DNA of 7,450 bases from Bacillota bacterium (GCA_030529205.1 JAUMXJ010000053.1:1-7450); one strand, 5' to 3'. Shown: positions 1-5,880, counted from the stretch's first letter. Made by a program: numbers and translations. The notes: generated by a model not told the origin, from the letters alone.

Positions 1-1
1 T

Positions 2-79
2 CTGAGTATTCACAATATCAGGTATCTGCTCAAATTGATGGAGAGGGTCAGAGAAGGAATAGAAAACGACGAGATTTAA
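2..79 (+). CDS. tgt: Queuine tRNA-ribosyltransferase, C-terminal fragment (5' end outside window)
   Basis: Reading from base 2, 25 codons end at TAA (77-79) and give LSIHNIRYLLKLMERVREG followed by IENDEI. This closely resembles the C-terminal helix of bacterial Tgt, where a (T/S)IHN(L/I)RY motif is followed by a helix of the LMxxxRxAIEE type. The His of IHN (bases 11-13) is a zinc ligand in the known family. Tgt swaps guanine 34 of GUN-anticodon tRNAs for a queuosine precursor. The end is odd: most family members continue about 10-20 residues with a FxxxFY-type tail, but this one stops at DEI. I found no convincing continuation of that tail in the other two frames, so a natural short end is more likely than a frameshift. 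A strong terminator follows 61 bases later. The family call rests on one short stretch. Confidence 0.72.
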   Translation: MSIHNIRYLLKLMERVREGIENDEI

Positions 80-93
80 ATTCCCGTGTTTTC

Positions 94-117
94 CGGATCC
101 TCATCTCCGCGGGTCCG
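94..117 (+). other. Small hairpin downstream of tgt
   Basis: CGGATCC (94-100) can pair with GGGTCCG (111-117) through seven pairs, one of them G-U, around a 10-base loop. Only a poor T-run follows (TTGTTT), so it is at best a weak terminator or a 3'-end-stabilising structure ahead of the stronger terminator at 141-168. Confidence 0.3.
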
Positions 118-140
118 TTGTTTCATGTTTACTTCAGCTT

Positions 141-168
141 GTATGCACCTCGAGTGCATACTTTTTTT
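141..168 (+). terminator. Rho-independent terminator of the tgt transcript
   Basis: GTATGCAC (141-148) pairs perfectly with GTGCATAC (154-161) around the loop CTCGA, and seven T residues follow directly (162-168). The 8-bp stem and T-run are on the plus strand. The opposite side lacks a T-run, so it ends plus-strand transcription only. It isolates tgt from the nhaC region. Confidence 0.9.
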
Positions 169-465
169 GTCCTATTATCCCGGCGTTCGATTTCATTACA
201 TAAAATTCCGTTTTTTATTAAACGAATGATTCAAAAAAGGAGATAAATGCTCGTTTTTCGGCGATGTTTATTTGCTTCTCTCTTTTGTAATCGTTTAGAA
301 ATATAAAATGCAGAAAAAGACGGTGTGAAAGGCGTATTTTGATGCGTTTTTCCTCTCTTTGGAAGGTTCATTCATAAATCATTCAATATTTTGATTCGTG
401 TGCTATGTTGAAAATACTTTGTTGCAGGCATATTTTATTAGGTTGTAATATTTTTATATAGCAAC
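169..465. other. AT-rich intergenic stretch without a convincing gene
   Basis: About 300 bases between the tgt terminator and the nhaC promoter. I see no ORF of normal length and no RNA family I recognise. Minor items are a 19-codon ORF with a ribosome site (247-306, listed separately), two TCATTCA copies 11 bases apart (368-374 and 379-385), and weaker promoter-like pairs, such as TTGCAG (422-427) with TAATAT (446-451) at 18-base spacing. The last could be a second, distal nhaC promoter. Confidence 0.5.
247..306 (+). CDS. Possible 19-residue small ORF (uncertain)
   Basis: ATG at 247 is preceded by AAGGAG (237-242) with a 4-base spacer and opens 19 codons, MLVFRRCLFASLFCNRLEI, ending at TAA (304-306). 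The peptide has a hydrophobic, Cys-containing middle, but it is too short to assign a domain. A run of T (211-216) can pair with the A-run (233-238) next to the ribosome site, with CC (208-209) against GG (239-240), which would partly cover it. I saw no clear promoter just upstream. It could be a leader peptide or toxin-sized peptide, but chance is a serious alternative in an AT-rich gap. Confidence 0.2.
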   Translation: MLVFRRCLFASLFCNRLEI

Positions 466-494
466 TTGAAATAAATTGTGAATTAGAGTATATT
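466..494 (+). promoter_or_regulatory. Sigma-A-type promoter for nhaC
   Basis: TTGAAA (466-471) and TATATT (489-494) each match five of six consensus bases and are separated by exactly 17 bases. Transcription would start near 501, giving a leader of about 23 bases that contains the AGGAGGG ribosome site (512-518). Confidence 0.65.
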
Positions 495-509
495 GGAGGT
501 AGTCTAATT
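481..509. promoter_or_regulatory. Perfect inverted repeat bracketing the nhaC -10 (operator candidate)
   Basis: AATTAGA (481-487) and TCTAATT (503-509) are exact reverse complements separated by 15 bases. The arm centres are 22 bp apart, about two helical turns. The -10 hexamer lies between the arms and the predicted start lies near the second arm, so a dimeric protein bound here would block polymerase. If transcription begins further upstream, the same repeat could instead form an RNA hairpin whose loop carries a spare GGAGG (495-499). Confidence 0.4.
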
Positions 510-523
510 ATAGGAGGGACTTT

Positions 524-2041
524 ATGGGCTGGTTGTCTATCTTACCACCACTCATCGCAATTGTGCTGGCGATTATTACGAAAGAAGTGTTGTCATCGCT
601 ATTGGTAGGTATTGTAGTAGGTATTTTGATATTTACGCAAGGGAATGTTTATGAGGCGATCAAACTCCTCGGAGACCTGATCGGAACGAGTATCGGCGGA
701 CACGGAAGCATGCTCCTGTTCCTGGGTTTGTTGGGATGTTTGGTTGTGGTTGTGACAAAGGCGGGAGGCTCGTTTGCGTATGGAAAATGGGCATCAAAGA
801 GAATCAAGAGCAAAGCCGGAGCGCAGATTGCCACTGCATTACTCGGAATGTTGATTTTCATTGATGACTATTTTAACTGTCTGACCGTGGGTACTGTTAT
901 GAGACCGGTAACGGACAACTACAAAGTGTCCAGAGCAAAGCTTGCTTACCTGATTGACTCTACAGCTGCTCCGATATGTATTATCGCACCGGTATCTTCT
1001 TGGGCGGCATCGGTTATTGCCTGCTTTACCGATGCGGGGGTCGAAGGCGGAATGGCGATGTTTATTAAGACCATCCCGTTCAATCTGTATGCCATCCTGA
1101 CCTTGATTATGGTGTTCTACTTCTGTGTTGCGAAACACGACATCGGACCGATGAAGAAACACGAAGAAGTGGACAATTCTCTCGATGCGAAACAACAAAA
1201 AGAGCTTGATGTTCCGGTCTCCGAAAAAGGTACCGTTATGGATCTCGTGATTCCTGTTCTCGCATTGATTTTCTTTACCATTCTGTTCATGTACCTCACC
1301 GGATATGAATCAATCAAAGAGACTGTCGAAAATCCGGATTTGACACAGATTTTCGGTAATGCGAGTACGAATTTGTCACTCGTTGTCGGAGGATTCCTGT
1401 CGCTGCTTGTAGCTTTCGTCATGTATATCCCGAGAAAGCTTCTCTCATTCAAGGATTTCATGGAATCCATGTTTGAAGGTGTCAAATCGATGGTTCCGGC
1501 GATGATGATTTTGATTCTCGCCTGGTCGATCGGGGGGATTACGCAAGAGGAGTACCTCAATACGGGTTCATTTATCGCATCCCTGATTAAAGGACAGGAT
1601 GTGGCGGCGTTGCTTCCTCCGATTATCTTCCTGATCGGTGCGGTGATGTCGTTCTCTACAGGAACCGCATGGGGAACATTCGGTATTTTGATTCCTATTC
1701 TTGTTCCGATTGTTCAATCCCTTGAAATTACACATATGTATCCGATTATTTTCGCGGCGATCTTCTCAGGATCGATTTTCGGAGACCACTCATCGCCGAT
1801 TTCGGATACGACGATTCTCTCTTCGGCAGGTGCCGGATGTCGTCATATCGAGCACGTCAGAACACAGCTTCCTTACGCGATTACCGTTGCCGTCGCGGCG
1901 TTCTTCGGATTTATCGCCGGCGGTTTCACAAACAATGTGTATGTGACAATCGGAGTAGGAGTCGCAGTGCTTCTTCTGCTCATCTATATTCAAAAAATGC
2001 TCAGCAACAAAAATACAAGTACAGGAAAAGCAAGGGCATAA
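524..2041 (+). CDS. nhaC: NhaC-family Na+/H+ antiporter
   Basis: This 505-residue polytopic membrane protein is of normal length for NhaC (COG1757). Family signatures are visible: IDDYFNCLTVGTVMRPVTD (113-131) followed by the SRAKLAYLIDSTAAP block (136-150), FSTGTAWGTFGILIP (377-391), and GDHSSPISDTTILSSAGAG (420-438). The last block, with its Asp, His and Ser/Thr residues, is the most conserved part of the family. A hydrophilic cytoplasmic-type loop (about 204-238) separates two membrane halves. The expected role is exchange of Na+ for H+ across the cell membrane, for sodium extrusion and pH control. Some relatives exchange organic acids (malate/lactate, MleN-type), so the substrate is not certain. 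The ATG follows AGGAGGG with a 5-base spacer. The gene appears monocistronic, with its own promoter and terminator. Confidence 0.92.
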   Translation: MGWLSILPPLIAIVLAIITKEVLSSLLVGIVVGILIFTQGNVYEAIKLLGDLIGTSIGGHGSMLLFLGLLGCLVVVVTKAGGSFAYGKWASKRIKSKAGAQIATALLGMLIFIDDYFNCLTVGTVMRPVTDNYKVSRAKLAYLIDSTAAPICIIAPVSSWAASVIACFTDAGVEGGMAMFIKTIPFNLYAILTLIMVFYFCVAKHDIGPMKKHEEVDNSLDAKQQKELDVPVSEKGTVMDLVIPVLALIFFTILFMYLTGYESIKETVENPDLTQIFGNASTNLSLVVGGFLSLLVAFVMYIPRKLLSFKDFMESMFEGVKSMVPAMMILILAWSIGGITQEEYLNTGSFIASLIKGQDVAALLPPIIFLIGAVMSFSTGTAWGTFGILIPILVPIVQSLEITHMYPIIFAAIFSGSIFGDHSSPISDTTILSSAGAGCRHIEHVRTQLPYAITVAVAAFFGFIAGGFTNNVYVTIGVGVAVLLLLIYIQKMLSNKNTSTGKARA

Positions 2042-2065
2042 CCTCCTTATGGTATTGCACGTAAA

Positions 2066-2103
2066 AAATATCCACCGGTTACGCCGGTGGATATTTGTTT
2101 TGT
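2066..2103. terminator. Bidirectional terminator between nhaC and cbiL
   Basis: Bases 2066-2078 pair perfectly with 2084-2096 (13 bp, core ATCCACCGG) around the loop TTACG. On the plus strand the stem is followed by a T-rich tail broken by one G (to 2103). On the minus strand the A-run at 2063-2068 reads as a T-run. It therefore serves the two convergent genes, nhaC and cbiL. Confidence 0.93.
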
Positions 2104-2111
2104 AGATGATT

Positions 2112-2831
2112 TCAGTTTTTGAGTATCAGAAGCGAGAAATAGCTGCTTTTTTCGGGTGCCGCTTTCATATCGAAGTATGTCTTTTCGTCCGGAAGGCTGG
2201 CTTTTACAACCATTCTGGTCTTGTCGATCAAGCCTTTTTTCTCCAACTTTTCTCGCAGAGAGGCGAGTGTTCTGCCGCTCTTCATAAATACCTTGTTCCC
2301 TTGATAATCCAGCGCTTCGTCCAGGACATCGTAGCCTGCGGGCACGATGAGGAGCGGTTCGTCTCCTTCGCAAAGACTGTCGTTGAGGCTCGCCGCCGCG
2401 GCGCAGAAGGACGGAATGCCCGGGACGAGAGAGGTGTCATATCCTGCCGCTTCAATGATTTTGTGAATATACATATAGGTGCTGTATATCGAAGGATCTC
2501 CAAGGGTGATAAAGGCGATGGTTTGTCCGGAATCCAAGTGTTTTTTAATATCGGCAGCACATTCTTCGTGCATTTTTCGCACATATTCTTTGTCTCTGGA
2601 CATCGGCATGAGGTATTCCAGAAGTCGGGCATTCTTGACATGGTCTCTGACAATGTTGAGCGCGAGATTGCTCGGCTCGCTCCCGTCCGCCTGTTTTCCG
2701 GATGTGGGATAAGCAATGAAGTCCGCCTGTTCCAAAGTTCTGATTGCCTTTACCGTCAAAAGCTCGGGGTCTCCGGGTCCGACTCCGACCCCGATCAGTC
2801 TTCCTTTTTGGGTTGTTTTCTTGATTTCCAT
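2112..2831 (-). CDS. cbiL: Precorrin-2 / cobalt-factor-II C20-methyltransferase
   Basis: This 239-residue enzyme of the tetrapyrrole methylase family transfers a methyl group from S-adenosylmethionine to C20 of the corrin precursor in cobalamin synthesis. Visible motifs are the N-terminal GVGVGPGDPELLT (14-26), LGDPSIYSTYMYIHK (110-124) and VPGIPSFCAAAA (136-147). The pattern and length fit CobI/CbiL better than the related CbiF or CbiE. In a probable anaerobe the cobalt-first substrate (CbiL) is more likely, but sequence alone does not decide this. I chose the ATG at 2831 over one 22 codons upstream (2897) because GGAG lies 7 bases before it, the extra residues are a charged His/Lys-rich stretch absent from the family, and the upstream ATG overlaps the candidate promoter. 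No other cobalamin gene lies in the window. Transcription runs towards nhaC and stops at the shared terminator. Confidence 0.88.
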   Translation of the reverse strand: MEIKKTTQKGRLIGVGVGPGDPELLTVKAIRTLEQADFIAYPTSGKQADGSEPSNLALNIVRDHVKNARLLEYLMPMSRDKEYVRKMHEECAADIKKHLDSGQTIAFITLGDPSIYSTYMYIHKIIEAAGYDTSLVPGIPSFCAAAASLNDSLCEGDEPLLIVPAGYDVLDEALDYQGNKVFMKSGRTLASLREKLEKKGLIDKTRMVVKASLPDEKTYFDMKAAPEKSSYFSLLILKN

Positions 2832-2838
2832 TTTAATT

Positions 2839-2842
2839 CTCC
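2839..2842 (-). promoter_or_regulatory. Ribosome binding site fixing the cbiL start
   Basis: On the minus strand GGAG (2842-2839) lies 7 bases before the ATG at 2831. It supports this start over the in-frame ATG at 2897. Confidence 0.7.
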
Positions 2843-2870
2843 GCTTTTGATCTTTTTCTTTATGTCTATG

Positions 2871-2897
2871 ATTATCATGCGTTTCATCATGTGTCAA
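2871..2897 (-). promoter_or_regulatory. Candidate cbiL promoter
   Basis: On the minus strand there is a perfect TTGACA (2897-2892) and a GATAAT (2876-2871). Their spacing of 15 bases is shorter than ideal. The -10 lies inside the near-palindrome ATGAT-T-ATCAT (2868-2878), which could bind a repressor. The predicted start near 2864 leaves a leader of only about 33 bases, too short for a cobalamin riboswitch. Confidence 0.5.
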
Positions 2898-2903
2898 CTT
2901 ATA

Positions 2904-2933
2904 TTGGCATAGTTTCGATTTGTGTTATAGAAT
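2904..2933 (+). promoter_or_regulatory. Candidate trmL promoter
   Basis: TTGGCA (2904-2909) is followed after 16 bases by TATAGA (2926-2931), with an upstream TG at 2923-2924 that makes an extended -10. TAGAAT (2928-2933) at 18 bases is an alternative reading. The -35 sits six bases from the -35 of the divergent cbiL promoter. Confidence 0.6.
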
Positions 2934-2982
2934 ACAGTGAACGCTTCAATATTTTGACTCTAGGAAAGGTTGTGTCACAAAC

Positions 2983-3495
2983 ATGATGAATATTGTACTT
3001 TTGGAGCCGGAAATCCCCGATAATACGGGAAACATCGGACGGACATGTGTTGCAGCGGGCGCCAGACTGCATTTGATTAAGCCTCTCGGCTTTGATATCG
3101 GTGAAAAAGCGGTGAAGAGAGCGGGACTTGATTATTGGAATGATTTGGAGTTGTTTGTATACGAAAATTATCAGGAATTTCTTGAAAAGAATCATTTTCC
3201 CGTCGTGGTAATGGCGACCACCAAGGCGCAGAAGAACTATACGGAAGTGGAGTACGGAGCGGACAGTTTTATCATGTTCGGAAAGGAGAGCGGAGGGATT
3301 CCGGAGGAAATCCTGGTTTCTTCGCCCGAAACATGTGTGAGAATTCCGATGCAATGTGATATTCGATCTTTGAATTTATCCAATGCCGTGGCAATTGTTC
3401 TGTATGAGGCACTCAGACAAAACGGCTTTAGGTCCTTGGAGCAGGAGGGAAGATTGCATCGTTTGCATTGGGAATCAAATCGGAATAATGATTAA
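2983..3495 (+). CDS. trmL: tRNA (cytidine/uridine-34-2'-O)-methyltransferase, TrmL
   Basis: This 170-residue SPOUT-fold methyltransferase matches TrmL (also called YibK or CspR) over its whole length. It has EPEIPDNTGNIGRTC (8-22), GARLHLIKPLGF with KRAGLDYW (26-52), FGKESGGIPEEIL (99-111), and the knot-forming IPM...RSLNLSNAVAIVLYEAL (121-144). The family uses S-adenosylmethionine to methylate the ribose of the wobble nucleotide in certain tRNA-Leu species. It is about a dozen residues longer than the E. coli protein because of a C-terminal tail (RLHRLHWESNRNND). The best ribosome-site candidate, AGGAAAGG (2962-2969), is 13 bases before ATG 2983, a long gap, and the next codon is also ATG. 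No in-frame start lies closer to that site. The gene is divergent from cbiL, and no terminator is evident after it. Confidence 0.9.
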   Translation: MMNIVLLEPEIPDNTGNIGRTCVAAGARLHLIKPLGFDIGEKAVKRAGLDYWNDLELFVYENYQEFLEKNHFPVVVMATTKAQKNYTEVEYGADSFIMFGKESGGIPEEILVSSPETCVRIPMQCDIRSLNLSNAVAIVLYEALRQNGFRSLEQEGRLHRLHWESNRNND

Positions 3496-3509
3496 AAATA
3501 TGATTTAAA

Positions 3510-3538
3510 TTGTAAATGATTGGAATTTATAGTAGAAT
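3510..3538 (+). promoter_or_regulatory. Candidate promoter for the FNT gene (possible operon promoter)
   Basis: TTGTAA (3510-3515, four of six consensus bases) and TAGAAT (3533-3538, five of six) are 17 bases apart, in the AT-rich gap just after trmL. Transcription would start near 3545, giving a leader of about 70 bases that begins with a palindrome and folds into a hairpin. Confidence 0.5.
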
Positions 3539-3547
3539 GTTGAGGAT

Positions 3548-3559
3548 TATTCCGGAATA
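3548..3559. promoter_or_regulatory. Perfect 12-bp palindrome, operator candidate
   Basis: TATTCCGGAATA is a perfect palindrome placed at about +4 to +15 relative to the predicted start, a classic repressor position. The half-site TATTCCG recurs at 3589-3595, and its complement CGGAATA occurs at 3481-3487 in the last codons of trmL. I did not notice the half-site elsewhere in the window. Confidence 0.45.
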
Positions 3560-3595
3560 TGCCGATGAGAGTACGTAGATTCGTCGAGTATTCCG
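3553..3595 (+). promoter_or_regulatory. Two-part hairpin in the FNT-gene leader
   Basis: CGGAATA (3553-3559) pairs perfectly with TATTCCG (3589-3595). Inside it, CGATGA (3563-3568) pairs with TCGTCG (3581-3586, one G-U pair) around a 12-base loop (3569-3580), with a small internal loop between the stems. No T-run follows, so it is not a terminator. It ends nine bases before the ribosome site. It matches no riboswitch class that I recognise. Confidence 0.45.
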
Positions 3596-3603
3596 TAGAG
3601 GAG

Positions 3604-3617
3604 AGGAGTCAGTCTTG
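3604..3617 (+). promoter_or_regulatory. Ribosome site and TTG start of the FNT gene
   Basis: AGGAG (3604-3608) is six bases before TTG 3615. The frame is closed upstream by TAG at 3576-3578 and contains no ATG or GTG before the TTG. The next ATG (residue 25) would remove part of the conserved N-terminus, so TTG is the best start. Confidence 0.75.
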
Positions 3618-4376
3618 TTTAAGGAACATTTAGAGATTATTACCGAGGGTGCGGTAAAGAAATATCAGTTTTTGAAGTCCGGTCCGATGGCGTACATCGT
3701 ATCGGCAATGTGGGCGGGGGCTTCCATCGGAATCGGAACCATTTTGATTGCAACATTGGGAGCATACGGCGACAAGTACGGCTACGCGATGACGAAGGCG
3801 GTCATGGGGTTTTCGTTCAGTGTGGCTCTCAGCATAGTGCTGATGTGGGGACTTGAGTTGTTTACCAGCAGCAACCTCTTTATGACGGTAGGCGGGTTAC
3901 AGAAGCGAATTAAGTGGAGAAGTGTGCTCTCCGTGTGGCTGATTACCTTCGTGGGAAATTTGGTGGGGGCGATTATCCTGTCTTTGATCTATAAAAACAC
4001 GGGGCTCGCCGATTTCGTGTCGGAGTATTTTTTGAAAATGGCGGAGTCGAAGACATCACCCGACGCAATTTCCCTTTTTGCAAAGGGGATGCTTTGCAAT
4101 GTGATGGTTTGTCTTGCCGTGCTGATCAGCTACAAGATGAAAAGCGAATCCGGAAAGCTGATTATGGTTTTTTTGTGCATCTACACCTTTATCATACTCG
4201 GGTTTGAACACAGCGTTGCCAATATGACACTGTTTTCGATGACCACCTTCTTGGGATTCGGCGAGATGATTACGCCGGAGTTGATTATGCACAATATGAT
4301 TCCTGTCACGCTCGGAAATATTGCCGGCGGCGGATTGCTTTTGGGCGGGTCCCTGTATTTTATGGGGAAGAAATAG
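3615..4376 (+). CDS. Formate/nitrite transporter (FNT) family channel
   Basis: This 253-residue membrane protein has the length and motifs of the FocA/NirC/HSC family, pentameric channels for small monovalent anions such as formate, nitrite, hydrosulfide or lactate. Visible features are the first membrane segment with AGASIGIGT (34-42), the GLELFTSSNLFM motif (79-90) at the broken second helix, GNLVGAI (114-120), GFEHSVANM (196-204) with the pore-lining His (199, equivalent to FocA His209), and the C-terminal NMIPVTLGNIAGGG (227-240). The ELFTSS form and the anaerobic setting slightly favour formate, but which anion it carries cannot be read from sequence. It starts at TTG. ktrB begins 64 bases after its stop with no terminator between them, so some transcripts may read through. 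Confidence 0.88.
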   Translation: MFKEHLEIITEGAVKKYQFLKSGPMAYIVSAMWAGASIGIGTILIATLGAYGDKYGYAMTKAVMGFSFSVALSIVLMWGLELFTSSNLFMTVGGLQKRIKWRSVLSVWLITFVGNLVGAIILSLIYKNTGLADFVSEYFLKMAESKTSPDAISLFAKGMLCNVMVCLAVLISYKMKSESGKLIMVFLCIYTFIILGFEHSVANMTLFSMTTFLGFGEMITPELIMHNMIPVTLGNIAGGGLLLGGSLYFMGKK

Positions 4377-4415
4377 GCGGAAAACCCGTTCCTGTGATTT
4401 TAAGCTGCATGTTTT

Positions 4416-4424
4416 TGTTATAAT
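4416..4424 (+). promoter_or_regulatory. Perfect extended -10 just before ktrB
   Basis: TGTTATAAT (4416-4424) is an exact extended -10 element. No good -35 lies at 16-18 bases, though extended -10 promoters can do without one. Transcription would begin near 4431, ten bases before the ktrB start at 4441. An ATG overlapping the element (4423) would then lie outside the mRNA. Confidence 0.5.
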
Positions 4425-4440
4425 GGATACGGATGTATCT

Positions 4441-5880
4441 ATGAAGACAATCAAAAAATCATTTCACGCCTCGCCCTCTCAGACCATCATGGCGGGTTTC
4501 GCCTTCATGATTCTGATCGGTGCGTTTCTTTTAAACCTCCCTGTTGCAAGTCAAAACGGAGAGAGTGTCGGATTTATAAATGCTCTTTTTACTGCAACTT
4601 CAGCAAACTGTGTAACGGGACTGGTTGTTGTGCCTACCGCTACACAGTGGTCTTTGTTCGGAAAAATCGTCATCCTGATTTTGATTCAGCTCGGGGGGCT
4701 CGGTTTTATGACCGTGATTACCTTGGCGATGCTGTTTGTCAGAAGAAAGATCTCTCTGCGCAGCAGAAAGGCGATTCAAGCGTCCTTTAATCAGGACGAC
4801 ATCGGCGGAATGATTCGTCTTGTCAAAAAAGTATTTAAAATAACACTGTTGTTTGAACTTATCGGGGCGATTTTTCTCGCCGCGTTTTTTTATTTTCAGG
4901 GAATGAATCATGCCGGGACGGATATTCCCGGCATATCCGGTTTGCAGGATATGACCGTGTTCAAAGCATTGTGGCTCGGACTGTTCCATTCCGTATCGGC
5001 TTTTTGCAATGCCGGGTTCGACATTATCGGCGACAGCAGCATTGTCCCTTTTCAGTCCGGGATTTTCTTGAATATCGTCCTCATGATTTTGATTGTCTCC
5101 GGAGGATTGGGATTTACTGTCTGGGAGGAGTTGCTCCTGCTCATTCGCAATCCGCGCAGACACGCGCTGCGGATTCGATTGCGAAGATTATCGCTGCATA
5201 CCAAGATTGTGTTGATTATGACGATATCATTGATTTTGATCGGGTGGGGAATGTTCCTGCTCTTTGAATCTTCAAATCCGGAGACCTTGGCTTTAATGAA
5301 TCATCGCGACAAGGGGCTCGCCGCTCTGTTTCAGTCCGTTACGCTTCGCACGGCGGGGTTTAACAGCATTCCGCAGGAGAATTTGACGGAGATGTCCAAG
5401 TTCGTCTCCTCCATGCTGATGTTGGTGGGCGGGTCGCCTGTGAGTACGGCGGGCGGTATGAAGACGGTCAGCATGGGCGTCATCCTCCTTTCGATGTACG
5501 CTCTTCTGCGCAATCGCTCGAAGATTGAAGCCCTCGGCAGGACACTTCCGCTCGATGTTCTGCAAAAAGCGCTGACCGTAGCGGCAACCATGTCGATTGT
5601 CGTATTTGCCTCCGTCGTGTTGCTGTATTTCACCGAGGGCGGCAGGACGGGAGCGTCGTCGCTGATCGATCTCGTCTACGAGACATGTTCTGCAGCCGGA
5701 ACGGTCGGTGTAACTGTGGGCGTGACTTCCCGGCTGAGTGTGGCGGGAAAAATTGTGATTATGATCTGCATGTACTTGGGACGCCTCAGCCCGGTGACCG
5801 TGATGGTTGCCCTCAACCGCAAAATAAATATATCCAAGGATGCGATTTCCATGCCGGAAGAGCGGGTCATCATCGGATGA
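4441..5880 (+). CDS. ktrB: K+ uptake channel subunit, KtrB/TrkH family
   Basis: From ATG 4441 this is a 479-residue membrane protein with the four pore repeats of Ktr/Trk systems. Each repeat carries a filter glycine: TSANCVTG (53-60), AFCNAGF (187-193), TLRTAGFNS (301-309) and SAAGTVGVT (417-425). GGSPVSTAGGMKT (329-341) and the C-terminal PEERVIIG ending are also typical. It lacks the extra N-terminal helices of true TrkH, because the family SPSQ motif starts at residue 11, so it is KtrB-like. The protein takes up K+ and is gated by its RCK partner, encoded next. The open frame extends upstream into the FNT gene (ATG 4321), but those residues are unlike the family. ATG 4423 is another possibility, but it has no ribosome site and overlaps a -10. 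The chosen start has only a weak GGATG upstream. Confidence 0.9.
   Translation: MKTIKKSFHASPSQTIMAGFAFMILIGAFLLNLPVASQNGESVGFINALFTATSANCVTGLVVVPTATQWSLFGKIVILILIQLGGLGFMTVITLAMLFVRRKISLRSRKAIQASFNQDDIGGMIRLVKKVFKITLLFELIGAIFLAAFFYFQGMNHAGTDIPGISGLQDMTVFKALWLGLFHSVSAFCNAGFDIIGDSSIVPFQSGIFLNIVLMILIVSGGLGFTVWEELLLLIRNPRRHALRIRLRRLSLHTKIVLIMTISLILIGWGMFLLFESSNPETLALMNHRDKGLAALFQSVTLRTAGFNSIPQENLTEMSKFVSSMLMLVGGSPVSTAGGMKTVSMGVILLSMYALLRNRSKIEALGRTLPLDVLQKALTVAATMSIVVFASVVLLYFTEGGRTGASSLIDLVYETCSAAGTVGVTVGVTSRLSVAGKIVIMICMYLGRLSPVTVMVALNRKINISKDAISMPEERVIIG

Noticed and set aside
169..465. Sodium- or metal-sensing riboswitch before nhaC
   Set aside because: I could not find a multi-stem fold with a conserved core, and the best promoter lies downstream of most of this stretch.
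2832..2897. Upstream start of cbiL adding 22 charged residues
   Set aside because: The GGAG site belongs to ATG 2831, the added part is not family-like, and it overlaps the candidate promoter.
2106..2912. A 268-codon open frame on the plus strand, antisense to cbiL
   Set aside because: It lies opposite a well-supported enzyme gene with all family motifs, has no ribosome site at its start, crosses the cbiL promoter, and its protein looks like no known family.
3560..3588. Hammerhead-like GATGA core in the FNT leader
   Set aside because: The CUGAUGA and GAAA core elements are not both present, and the three-stem layout cannot be formed.
3545..3614. Known riboswitch (fluoride, ZTP, THF or cyclic di-AMP) before the FNT gene
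   Set aside because: The leader is about 70 bases with a single two-part hairpin and lacks the conserved cores I know for these classes.
4321..4440. N-terminal extension of ktrB by 40 residues overlapping the FNT gene
   Set aside because: The extra residues are unlike KtrB and come from out-of-frame translation of the FNT gene end; the conserved N-terminus begins just after ATG 4441.
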